Assembly (NCBI GenBank): GCA_016927155.1
Contig: JAFGNE010000031.1
Span: 1 to 6,301 of the forward strand
Length of the DNA stretch: 6,301 nt
Direction of reading: 5' to 3'
DNA from: Candidatus Peregrinibacteria bacterium
Lineage (GTDB): Bacteria; Patescibacteriota; Gracilibacteria; UM-FILTER-43-11
Position numbers and translations under genes: made by a program. Under the pieces are notes generated by a model, which was not told the DNA's origin, searched no databases, and was given only the letters and a program-made list of their open reading frames with translations. Positions 1 through 5,790 of the stretch are shown here, one piece after another. How positions within the stretch are numbered: the first letter of the stretch is position 1; the number at the start of each line of letters is the position of its first letter.

Positions 1-2609
1 ATGCCGACCATAGTTTCCATCCGGAACAGAAAGTGAACCGGGCGGAAGCGCTTAAGATCATCCTCCTCGGCACCCGTATCCCCGTGCCTGAAATCAAGGA
101 ACAGGAAGTCTTTCCCGATGTGGCTTATGACGCCTGGTACGGCAAATACGCGGCCAAAGCCAAACGGATGGAAGTCGTTTCCGGCGATGCCTCAACTGGA
201 ATGTTCCGTCCGGGCGACACGGTCAACCTGGCGGAAACTTTAAAAATCCTTATCAAAGCCCGCGGCGAAAATCCCGGCACGCCTGATGGAAACCCTTATG
301 CCGATGTGCCGAAAGACGCCTGGTTCGCGCCCTATTTTGCCTTTGCCGCGGAAATGTCGCTCCTGGATGAGGATGAAAATGATGACGTTTCTCCCGCTTT
401 GCCCGTTACCCGCGGCATGCTGGCCGAACTTATTTACCGCCTGCTCACGCGGCCGGAAGGTTACCAAACGGGCCAAGCCAGTTATTATGCCGGGCGCTTC
501 CATGGCGAAACCACTGCCGCGGGCGAAATTTACGACGCTTCCCAATTTACGGCGGCCCACCGCACCCATCCTTTCGGCACCTGGCTAAAAGTGACCAACG
601 CGGAAAACGGGAAATCGGTGAAAGTACGCGTGAACGACCGCGGGCCTTATGTGGAAGGCCGCATCATCGACCTTTCCAAGGCGGCGTTTGAATCAATCGC
701 TTCCCTCTCGCGCGGGGTCATCAACGTTACCCTTGAAACTACCGACCCGCCGGAAAGCACGGAAACCCCGGACAGCGGCTCATCCCTTTCGGCTGATCTC
801 TTGGACGCCACGGACCCAGGCTCCTGCGCGGAGAAAAACTTCCTCCGGTACTATCCAAAAACCAGCTTCGAAAACATCACGCTTTCCCGCGAGCTCCCGA
901 ACGCGGTAGCCGTAGGGGAAGTGCTTTCCCTTTCCGGGACCGTTCCTGCCGGCACCGCTTCCGTCAACGCGTTTTTGGTGGATGAATCCAAAAAACAGGT
1001 TTCTTTCCCCGCTGCCGTTGAAAACGGGAAATTCAGCGTCAGTATCCACTTCCCTAAAACGGGGAAAATAAACCTGGGGGTCATTCCGGGGGAATCAGGG
1101 CAAAGCCTGATGCAGGAAATCACGGTACTGCCTTTAAGCTGCCTCACCGAAACCACGGGAGCGAACCTGGCGGCGCCCGCCGGCCTTTCCCTTTCGCTTT
1201 CCTCAGGCGATACCCTCCTGGCATGGGAAAAAGGCGATTACGCGCTTTTCGATGTTGCGTTTACCCAGGGCACGCTTAAAAAACGCTATTTTGTTTACAG
1301 TGTGGAGGAATTCATCCCCCGCTACGCGGACCTTTCCGTTTTCAAGGAAGGAAACGTGAAAGTGGCGGTGCGCGGCGCAAAGATGACCAGCAAATCCCTG
1401 CTCGAACCCGATAAAATCGAATGGAGCACGCCTGCCAACAAAGACTTCCAGGCAGTCACACACCATGAATACACGGTGGATTTGGAGCAGGTGGAAACCG
1501 TGAAGCTCCCCGAAAAGATCAAAGATAAAAACAGGATCGAAGCCCTGATCAGGCCAAAAGTGACGCTGAATGCCAAGGCGGCCCTTATCCTGCCGGACGG
1601 CCAGGTACAGGAAATCCGGATGGAAAGCGCGGCGCGCGAGCCCGTGAAAAATGTGAATGATGTCCTTGTTTTCCCGCCTTCCGGCGAAGAGCTTTCACTT
1701 GCCTTCACGCCCACAGAAACCAAAACGCATTTTTTGGAAATCAATAATGCCGAAGGCTTGGCGGCCATCAATATTCCCCTGTATGCGGAAAATACTTTTC
1801 CGCTCATTCCCAATATGGCAGAACTTTCTGAGCGAATTCCGGTCACTTTAGGCACTGACCTCGGCAAACTGCGCTCCCAGATGCTGACGCTGGTGAATAA
1901 GGACAGGCAGGAACAAAAACTTTCCGCCGCCGCTTTGGATAACGCCTTAAACCGCCTGGCCCAGTCGCGCGCGGATGACATGGCAAAAAACGATTATTTC
2001 AGCCACTGGAATAAGGAAGGCCTGAGCGCGAACGACCTGAGAAAAAATTTCGCCATTTCACAAACGGTCGCGGAAAACATCGCGAAAGACGTGAATATTG
2101 AATTGGCCGAATACAGCCTGATGCGAAGCGCCACGCACCGCCAAAACATCCTCACTAAAAACTGGACAAAGGCAGGGTTCGGCATGGCAAAAACCGAAGA
2201 CGGCAGTTACGTGTTCGTGCAGATCTTTTCCGAAGACCCGCTGGACCTAAGCGACCCCACGGCGTCACGCCAGCAAATCCTTTCGGCCATCAACGCGAAA
2301 CGCGCCGCCGCCCTCACTTTGGCCGACAACCTGGATTCCCTTGCCCAGGATTGGAGCGACCTGATGGTTTCACAGGATTGTTTCGACTTCACGGCGCCGG
2401 ATGGCGGCACGCTCGTGGAAAATATCCGCGATTCCGGCGTAAACGCGTCTCTCGGCACTTATATCGTGGGCAACACCAGTTTTACCGATGCCTTGGAGCA
2501 AATCGCCGCTAACGCGCAAATCCAGCAACCTACATGGAAAAAGATCGGCATCGGCGTAAAACAGGACAGCTTCGGGGTGATCAAAATAACACTCATCTAT
2601 ACCGAATAA
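1..2609 (+). CDS. SLH / RlpA-like / CAP multidomain envelope protein (5' partial)
   Basis: The frame is open from base 3, and the codons before the GTG at 33 read as the end of an SLH repeat, so the gene starts upstream and 33 is not its real start. Residues below are numbered from that GTG. Seen: the tail of one SLH repeat (to about 15); a second (about 24-77, FPDV...FRPGDTVNLAETLKIL); a third (about 88-139, YADVPKDAWF); an RlpA-like double-psi beta-barrel (about 147-235) with GQASYY, TAAH (H176) and NDRGPY (D202); beta-rich segments with Ig/Fn3-like character (about 270-600); a CAP/SCP domain (about 612-733) with FSH (H658), ENIA (E681) and THRQNIL (H702); and a second CAP-like domain (about 745-858) without histidine. 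Family knowledge: SLH repeats anchor proteins to the wall or surface layer, RlpA proteins bind or cleave glycan strands, and bacterial CAP domains are secreted with poorly known activity. Inference: an exported envelope protein that binds or remodels the wall. The signal peptide would lie outside the window. It ends in tandem stops (TAATAA). Confidence 0.9.
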   Translation, partial: ADHSFHPEQKVNRAEALKIILLGTRIPVPEIKEQEVFPDVAYDAWYGKYAAKAKRMEVVSGDASTGMFRPGDTVNLAETLKILIKARGENPGTPDGNPYADVPKDAWFAPYFAFAAEMSLLDEDENDDVSPALPVTRGMLAELIYRLLTRPEGYQTGQASYYAGRFHGETTAAGEIYDASQFTAAHRTHPFGTWLKVTNAENGKSVKVRVNDRGPYVEGRIIDLSKAAFESIASLSRGVINVTLETTDPPESTETPDSGSSLSADLLDATDPGSCAEKNFLRYYPKTSFENITLSRELPNAVAVGEVLSLSGTVPAGTASVNAFLVDESKKQVSFPAAVENGKFSVSIHFPKTGKINLGVIPGESGQSLMQEITVLPLSCLTETTGANLAAPAGLSLSLSSGDTLLAWEKGDYALFDVAFTQGTLKKRYFVYSVEEFIPRYADLSVFKEGNVKVAVRGAKMTSKSLLEPDKIEWSTPANKDFQAVTHHEYTVDLEQVETVKLPEKIKDKNRIEALIRPKVTLNAKAALILPDGQVQEIRMESAAREPVKNVNDVLVFPPSGEELSLAFTPTETKTHFLEINNAEGLAAINIPLYAENTFPLIPNMAELSERIPVTLGTDLGKLRSQMLTLVNKDRQEQKLSAAALDNALNRLAQSRADDMAKNDYFSHWNKEGLSANDLRKNFAISQTVAENIAKDVNIELAEYSLMRSATHRQNILTKNWTKAGFGMAKTEDGSYVFVQIFSEDPLDLSDPTASRQQILSAINAKRAAALTLADNLDSLAQDWSDLMVSQDCFDFTAPDGGTLVENIRDSGVNASLGTYIVGNTSFTDALEQIAANAQIQQPTWKKIGIGVKQDSFGVIKITLIYTE

Positions 2610-2612
2610 TAA

Positions 2613-2732
2613 AATAGGTGAGCGACGAAGTTCCGAGCACGCGGAGCAAAACCCTGAGGCGACATGTGCGCTGAAGGAAGCTTGCGGAGCTAAGCGAGGA
2701 AATGAGGAGCGAAGACCGATATTTTGGAAGTA
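2613..2732 (+). other. Purine-rich intergenic element of unknown function
   Basis: This stretch lies between the stop of the SLH/CAP gene and the terminator hairpin and holds no convincing gene. It is rich in related short words: GCGGAGC occurs exactly twice (2641-2647, 2684-2690), GAGCGA twice (2620-2625, 2707-2712), with the similar AAGCGAGGA at 2692-2700. A bulged hairpin is possible: CGCT (2669-2672) with AGCG (2693-2696), enclosing AGCT (2679-2682) with AGCT (2688-2691). A GTG-started 18-codon frame (2618-2674) also fits but resembles nothing I know. It could be a dispersed intergenic repeat, a 3'UTR RNA element or a small RNA; I cannot choose between these from one copy. Confidence 0.35.
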
Positions 2733-2767
2733 CTGAAACCTTTTTTAAAGGTTTCAGAATTATTTTT
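2733..2767 (+). terminator. Rho-independent terminator between convergent genes
   Basis: CTGAAACCTTT (2733-2743) and AAAGGTTTCAG (2747-2757) form a perfect 11-bp stem with a 3-nt loop. On the plus strand it is followed by AATTA and then five Ts (2763-2767), which suits termination of the upstream SLH/CAP gene. On the minus strand the stem begins 2 nt after the ndk stop, but the tail TACTTCC is not T-rich, so ndk termination here would be weaker. The T run overlaps the last codons of ndk. Confidence 0.75.
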
Positions 2768-3221
2768 CGTCCTCCGAATACACGTGCGTGTATTCCGTTT
2801 TGTCGTAGTTAAAAATTTCGCCCTCTTCAAAGAACCGTTTCACTTCGCGCTGGGCGGTTTCGAGGCTATCGGAAGCATGCACCACGTTGCACTGGAAGCT
2901 CATGGCCAGGTCCCCGCGAATAGAACCGGCATCGGCCGCGCGCGCCTTGGTGGGGCCAACAATCAGGCGAACCGCTTCCACGGCTTCCACCCCTTCCCAG
3001 CATTGGGCGATGACAGGCGTGGATTGCATGAATTTTTTTACGCCAGCGAAAAAAGGTTTGTCTTTCAGGTGGGCGTAATGTTCCAGGATGACGGCTTCTT
3101 TAAGCTCCATCATTTTCATGCCAATAAGCTTAAGGCCTTTCCGCTCAAAACGGGAAGTGATGTTGCCGATGAGGCCGCGCTGGATGGCATCCGGTTTGAT
3201 TAAAACGAGTGTGCGCTCCAT
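2760..3221 (-). CDS. ndk: Nucleoside diphosphate kinase
   Basis: Transfers the gamma phosphate of ATP to other (d)NDPs through a phosphohistidine intermediate, balancing the cytoplasmic NTP and dNTP pools. The 153-residue product has the family's usual length and motifs: the N-terminal ERTLVLIKPDA with K9, Y49, R85, T91, the GSIRGD loop with R102, and N112 close to the catalytic H115 in NVVHASDS. The loop usually read as NP.A.PGT is here KARAADAGS, a variant but with the nucleotide-binding residues kept. The ATG at 3221 gives the normal family N-terminus. No Shine-Dalgarno sequence precedes it; the upstream bases are a pyrimidine-rich repeat on the coding strand. It lies 39 bp downstream of the M16 peptidase gene on the same strand and is probably cotranscribed with it, without an obvious functional link. 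Confidence 0.97.
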   Translation of the reverse strand: MERTLVLIKPDAIQRGLIGNITSRFERKGLKLIGMKMMELKEAVILEHYAHLKDKPFFAGVKKFMQSTPVIAQCWEGVEAVEAVRLIVGPTKARAADAGSIRGDLAMSFQCNVVHASDSLETAQREVKRFFEEGEIFNYDKTEYTHVYSEDEK

Positions 3222-3230
3222 ACGATTTAA

Positions 3231-3264
3231 GGATTAAGGAATAAGGATGAGGAATAGGGATTAA
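3231..3264. repeat. Degenerate GGAWNAA-type tandem repeat between the peptidase gene and ndk
   Basis: Plus-strand reading gives five imperfect 6-8 nt units: GGATTAA, GGAATAA, GGATGA, GGAATA and GGGATTAA. They fill almost all of the gap between the two minus-strand genes, and the last unit overlaps the stop codon of the M16 peptidase gene. On the coding strand the array reads as TTAATCC/TATTCC words just upstream of the ndk start, where a ribosome binding site would be expected. Its function is unknown. Confidence 0.6.
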
Positions 3265-4526
3265 AAATGCAGCAAATTCTCAAAGTGGCTTTCGTCTTCA
3301 AACGGGCCGATGAGGGAAAGGCGCAGGTTTTCCTCTTTAAAAAGTTCCCGGCTCAGGCGCAACACGTCGTCCGCCGTGACCGCGTCGGTTTTGCGGATGA
3401 TCTCATCCACGCTGTCGATCGTATCGTAAAGGAGCGCCTGTTTACCCATGAGGTGGCTCACTTCCTCGCTGTCTTCCAGGCGCAGGATGATTTTCCCCTT
3501 CATGAATTCTTTGGCCTTCTTCAGTTCCGAGGGGCTTACTTTTTCCTCTGAAATCCGTTTGTACTCGTTGAGGATCGCCTGGATCGCCATATCGGCGCGC
3601 GTAAGGTCCACGCCGGCCGAAGTGGAAAGCGTGCCGGTATCCGCGTACACGTCGGTATTCGTGCGGATGTAATAGCAAAGCCCTTTGGATTCGCGCACCC
3701 CCAGGAACATGCGGGAGCTCATATTTCCGCCTAAAATCACGCTCAGGATTTTTGCCGTGAATTCGTCCGGGTGCCGCGCGGGAACAGCTTCCACCCCGAG
3801 GATCAGATGCCCTTGTTCCGTTTTCTTATTCCGCACGTTCACTTTTTTGCCGCCCGCGATTTTCCGGTAAGGAACAAACTGGTAAGCGCGCTTACCGTCG
3901 TCAAACGGAAAAAACTTTTTCGTCAGTCCGACGATTTCGCTTTCCTCCAAATCGCCCGCCACGCTGATCACCGTGTTATCCGGCGTGTACAGAGATTTTT
4001 TATAATGGACAAAATCATTTTGGGTAACGCGCTTGATCACCTCTTTGCTGCCTACTTCATCCCATCCCAAAGGCTGGTCGCCGAAAACCAAATGCTCAAA
4101 ATCCCAAGCCACCTGATAAACGGGCGTGTCCTGGTACATGTTGAACTCCTCAAGAATGACCCCGCGCTCTTTTTCGATTTCTTCCGGCAAAAAAGTGGAA
4201 TTGATCATCATATCGCCCAAAACATCAAAAGCGATTTCTTTATGGCGACTGGCGCATTTCACAAAATAACCCGCGTATTCTTTGCCGGTAAAGGCGTTGA
4301 AATCCGCGCCGACAGCATCAATGGCGGAAGACACATCCGCGGCTTTCTTATATTTTTTCGCCCCCTTGAAAAACATGTGCTCCAAAAAATGCGATATGCC
4401 GTTGATTTCTTTTTTCTCGTTGCGGGACCCGGCGCCCACCAGGCAAAGCACCGTAATAGACTTGGTGCCTTCCAAAGGGGAGGTGACGATACGCAGGCCG
4501 CTTTCAAGAGTGGTGACTTTGTGCAT
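3261..4526 (-). CDS. M16 family zinc metallopeptidase (processing-peptidase-like)
   Basis: A 421-residue single-chain M16 (pitrilysin-clan) peptidase of the size seen in bacterial M16B and mitochondrial-processing-peptidase-like proteins. The inverted zinc motif HFLEH covers residues 46-50 (H46 and H50 zinc ligands, E49 catalytic base), and E126 falls 76 residues after H50, matching the family's third ligand. The N-terminal half holds LRIVTSP, GAGSRNE and the FNAFT strand (residues 76-80). The C-terminal half (about 230-421) has the family's GGNMSSRMF and RESKGLCYY stretches (R278, Y285-Y286). No signal peptide or membrane segment is visible, so a cytoplasmic location is likely. Homologues degrade or process peptides; the substrate here cannot be inferred. 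The ATG at 4526 gives the usual short N-terminus before the first beta strand. No Shine-Dalgarno sequence precedes it. It is divergent from rsmH and upstream of ndk. Confidence 0.95.
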   Translation of the reverse strand: MHKVTTLESGLRIVTSPLEGTKSITVLCLVGAGSRNEKKEINGISHFLEHMFFKGAKKYKKAADVSSAIDAVGADFNAFTGKEYAGYFVKCASRHKEIAFDVLGDMMINSTFLPEEIEKERGVILEEFNMYQDTPVYQVAWDFEHLVFGDQPLGWDEVGSKEVIKRVTQNDFVHYKKSLYTPDNTVISVAGDLEESEIVGLTKKFFPFDDGKRAYQFVPYRKIAGGKKVNVRNKKTEQGHLILGVEAVPARHPDEFTAKILSVILGGNMSSRMFLGVRESKGLCYYIRTNTDVYADTGTLSTSAGVDLTRADMAIQAILNEYKRISEEKVSPSELKKAKEFMKGKIILRLEDSEEVSHLMGKQALLYDTIDSVDEIIRKTDAVTADDVLRLSRELFKEENLRLSLIGPFEDESHFENLLHF

Positions 4527-4530
4527 AAAA

Positions 4531-4561
4531 CAAGGGCAAGGGGCTAAGGCAAGGGCAAGGG
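4531..4561. repeat. CAAGGG hexamer tandem repeat
   Basis: Four exact CAAGGG units, two on each side of a variant GCTAAGG unit, lie 4 bp upstream of the ATG of the minus-strand peptidase gene. On the coding strand the message would read CCCUUG repeats, the reverse of a purine-rich ribosome binding site. Tandem hexamers can change in number by slippage, so copy number may vary between strains; that is an inference. Confidence 0.75.
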
Positions 4562-4589
4562 CGATAGAATTCGGAAGAAATGTTACAGA

Positions 4590-4618
4590 AAAATATGCGT
4601 ATAAACAAGAAAGAACAA
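4590..4618 (-). promoter_or_regulatory. Weak candidate promoter for the peptidase-ndk unit
   Basis: On the minus strand TTGTTC (4618-4613) and TATTTT (4595-4590) are separated by 17 nt, upstream of the M16 peptidase gene. Both hexamers match the sigma70 consensus only partly (3/6 and 4/6), and the region is AT-rich enough for chance matches. A promoter should exist in this gap, but this exact placement is weak. Confidence 0.22.
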
Positions 4619-4690
4619 AAAAATAATTATTGTTTTGTAATAAAATATTATTTTTGCAAAGGGAATTTTTGTTGAATACATTTTTTGTTG

Positions 4691-4719
4691 TTGACCAAAT
4701 TTTTTATACAGCATAAATT
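4691..4719 (+). promoter_or_regulatory. Candidate sigma70-type promoter for rsmH-ftsL-alr
   Basis: TTGACC (4691-4696) matches the -35 consensus at 5 of 6 positions. After a 17-nt spacer comes TAAATT (4714-4719), or CATAAA at 15 nt (4712-4717), each matching the -10 consensus at 4 of 6. Transcription would start near 4726, giving a leader of about 100 nt before rsmH that contains the A-rich tract, the mini-ORF and the hairpin. It is the best promoter match in the gap that faces the cell-wall cluster. Confidence 0.5.
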
Positions 4720-4760
4720 GTAAGCAGAAGCCAAAAACAAAAACAAAAAACAGCTAAAAA

Positions 4761-4805
4761 ATGAACATCTCGTACACAACTTTTGCACAAGTTAAACAGA
4801 TTTAG
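4761..4805 (+). other. Possible 14-codon leader ORF upstream of rsmH
   Basis: An ATG at 4761 opens a frame encoding MNISYTTFAQVKQI and ending in TAG at 4803-4805. It lies in the predicted rsmH leader after an A-rich tract and stops directly before the hairpin at 4806-4819. It has no Shine-Dalgarno sequence and no run of a single amino acid that would suggest classic attenuation. It may be a chance ORF. Confidence 0.2.
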
Positions 4806-4825
4806 CGCTTAAACAAGCGGTTTTT
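4806..4825 (+). promoter_or_regulatory. Hairpin plus T run just before the rsmH start
   Basis: CGCTT (4806-4810) pairs with AAGCG (4815-4819) across the loop AAAC, followed by G and five Ts (4821-4825). The arrangement resembles a short intrinsic terminator or attenuator ending 2 nt before the rsmH ATG. A second weak 5-bp hairpin lies upstream (AACTT 4778-4782 with AAGTT 4789-4793). With only 5 bp the stem is weak, so it may not terminate transcription, but it occupies the place of the ribosome binding site. Confidence 0.3.
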
Positions 4826-4827
4826 AA

Positions 4828-5790
4828 ATGAAGACGGATTACACACACACCCCCGTACTGCCCGAAGAAACCATTGATCTTTTAAACCTAAAGGCGGGTT
4901 CATCCGGACGGCAGGGCCGGACGGGAATGAGGGTGGTAGACTGCACGCTCGGCCTTGGCGGCCACAGCCGGGAAATTTTGAAAAAAATCGGCCCGAAAGG
5001 ACGGCTCCTTGCCATTGAGCAGGATGAAGAAAACCTGATAAGGGCCAAGAAAAATCTGAAAGGATTTTCGAAGCGGATCACCTTTGTGCATGACAACTTC
5101 GAAAATTTAGCGGCAATAGTGAAAAAATATAAGTTCGGACCTGTAAACGCCATCCTTTTTGACCTCGGGCTTTCCTCTCCCCACCTGGAAAAAGCGGAAA
5201 GGGGCTTTGCTTTCAGGCATGAAGGCCCTCTTGATATGAGGTTCGACAAAAGGCAGGGGCTGACAGCGGCCGATGTGGTGAATAGCTATCGCGAACAGGA
5301 GCTGACGGACATCCTGCGGCAATATGGCGAAGAGCCGAAAGCCAGGTTTATCGCCCAGGCGATCATCCGTGAACGGAAAAAGCGCGCCCTCCGGACGACA
5401 AGCGACCTGGTGAAAGTCGTTGAAACCGTTTATCGCAGACGATCGCCTAAATTCCATCCCGCCACCCTTACCTTCCAGGCGCTAAGGATTTATGTGAACA
5501 GGGAACTTGAGACGCTTAAAAAAGCGCTGGAACAAGCCATTAATCTGCTTGCCCCGAAAGGCCGGATCGCCGTCATTTCCTATCACTCGCTGGAAGACCG
5601 CATCGTGAAGATCAAATTCCGCCACTATACCCGCTCATGTATATGCCCAAAAGAATTACCAATCTGTCAATGCAATTTTCAAAAATTACTTTATATCGTA
5701 ACAAAAAAACCTATAATACCAACTGGTATTGAGGTTTTAGCGAACCCGCGTTCGCGTAGCGCGAAATTGCGGGCCGCTGAGAAGCTATGA
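4828..5790 (+). CDS. rsmH: 16S rRNA (cytosine1402-N4)-methyltransferase RsmH (MraW)
   Basis: Uses S-adenosylmethionine to methylate N4 of C1402 in the decoding centre of 16S rRNA; it acts on the 30S subunit in the cytoplasm. The 320 residues match the family's usual length. Motifs seen: HTPVL (6-10), the SAM-binding VDCTLGLGGHS (37-47), acidic IEQDEE (63-68), HDNFENL (88-94), FDLGLSS (111-117), RGFAFR and GPLDMR, YGEEP (166-170), HPAT with FQALRIYVN (210-224), SYHSLEDR (251-258), a four-cysteine cluster (C271, C273, C280, C282) and the terminal NPRSRSAKLR. A Gly/Arg/Ser-rich insertion (about 24-33) precedes the SAM motif. The ATG at 4828 places HTPVL at the expected distance. It is first of a tight rsmH-ftsL-alr unit and overlaps ftsL by 4 bp. 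Its last 150 bp become AT-rich although the protein stays conserved. No Shine-Dalgarno sequence is seen. Confidence 0.97.
   Translation: MKTDYTHTPVLPEETIDLLNLKAGSSGRQGRTGMRVVDCTLGLGGHSREILKKIGPKGRLLAIEQDEENLIRAKKNLKGFSKRITFVHDNFENLAAIVKKYKFGPVNAILFDLGLSSPHLEKAERGFAFRHEGPLDMRFDKRQGLTAADVVNSYREQELTDILRQYGEEPKARFIAQAIIRERKKRALRTTSDLVKVVETVYRRRSPKFHPATLTFQALRIYVNRELETLKKALEQAINLLAPKGRIAVISYHSLEDRIVKIKFRHYTRSCICPKELPICQCNFQKLLYIVTKKPIIPTGIEVLANPRSRSAKLRAAEKL
5690..5730 (+). promoter_or_regulatory. Possible internal promoter with overlapping palindrome, 3' end of rsmH
   Basis: Inside the AT-rich end of rsmH, TTTATA (5690-5695, 4/6 to -35) and a perfect TATAAT (5712-5717) are spaced by 16 nt. The inverted repeat AATACCA-AC-TGGTATT (5715-5730, 7-bp arms) overlaps the end of the -10 box and would cover the start site, an operator-like position. 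It could give ftsL and alr expression separate from rsmH. The same bases encode conserved RsmH residues (KKPIIPTGIE), so codon constraint may explain part of this. Confidence 0.35.
5745..5773 (+). other. GC-rich hairpin upstream of the ftsL start
   Basis: CCCGC (5745-5749) pairs with GCGGG (5769-5773), and inside it TTCGCG (5751-5756) pairs with CGCGAA (5760-5765) around a TAG loop: 11 bp with small bulges. An alternative stem pairs GCGAAC (5740-5745) with GTTCGC (5750-5755). It ends 13 nt before the ftsL ATG, so it may affect access of ribosomes that have not just translated rsmH. It has no T run and is not a terminator. Confidence 0.4.

Larger units (their letters stand above)
4527..4827. 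other. AT-rich divergent intergenic region (peptidase / rsmH)
   Basis: About 300 bp without a convincing gene, clearly more AT-rich than the flanking coding DNA. It must hold the promoters for both divergent units. From left to right it contains a CAAGGG repeat, an AT-only inverted repeat (arms 4619-4627 and 4647-4655, 9 bp), a TTGACC-type promoter facing rsmH, three CAAAAA units (4732-4750), a 14-codon mini-ORF and a hairpin with a T run next to the rsmH start. No mraZ gene or MraZ-type repeated operator is evident. Confidence 0.7.

Noticed and set aside
33..35. GTG at 33 as the start of the surface protein
   Set aside because: The in-frame codons from base 3 continue an SLH repeat (DHSFHPEQK before VNRAEALK), so the gene runs in from upstream.
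1322..1981. Long minus-strand open frame (219 codons) within the surface-protein gene
   Set aside because: It is Ser/Arg/Leu-rich with no recognisable motif and lies opposite a frame with clear domain motifs; it is a shadow of the real gene.
2618..2674. 18-codon GTG ORF in the convergent gap
   Set aside because: Very short, Arg/Ser-rich, without homologous features; the region is better described as a possible repeat or RNA element.
2724..3203. Plus-strand open frame (159 codons) over ndk
   Set aside because: It is the antisense of a fully conserved nucleoside diphosphate kinase and begins inside the terminator region.
3771..4547. Plus-strand open frame (258 codons) over the M16 peptidase gene
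   Set aside because: The minus strand encodes the complete zinc motif and conserved M16 segments; the plus-strand product is Phe/His/Arg-rich without motifs.
4531..4561. CAAGGG array as a CRISPR fragment or iteron origin
   Set aside because: Units are six bases with no spacers, and no Cas, Rep or DnaA-box features are nearby.
4619..4655. AT-only inverted repeat as a bidirectional terminator
   Set aside because: Its arms are pure A/T in a very AT-rich stretch and no gene ends here; the flanking genes are divergent, so a terminator is not expected.
5788..5790. TGA at the end of rsmH as recoded glycine (code 25, as in Gracilibacteria/SR1)
   Set aside because: The TGA comes just after the conserved NPRSRSAKLR terminus at normal family length, and ftsL starts in another frame at this point, so TGA acts as stop here.
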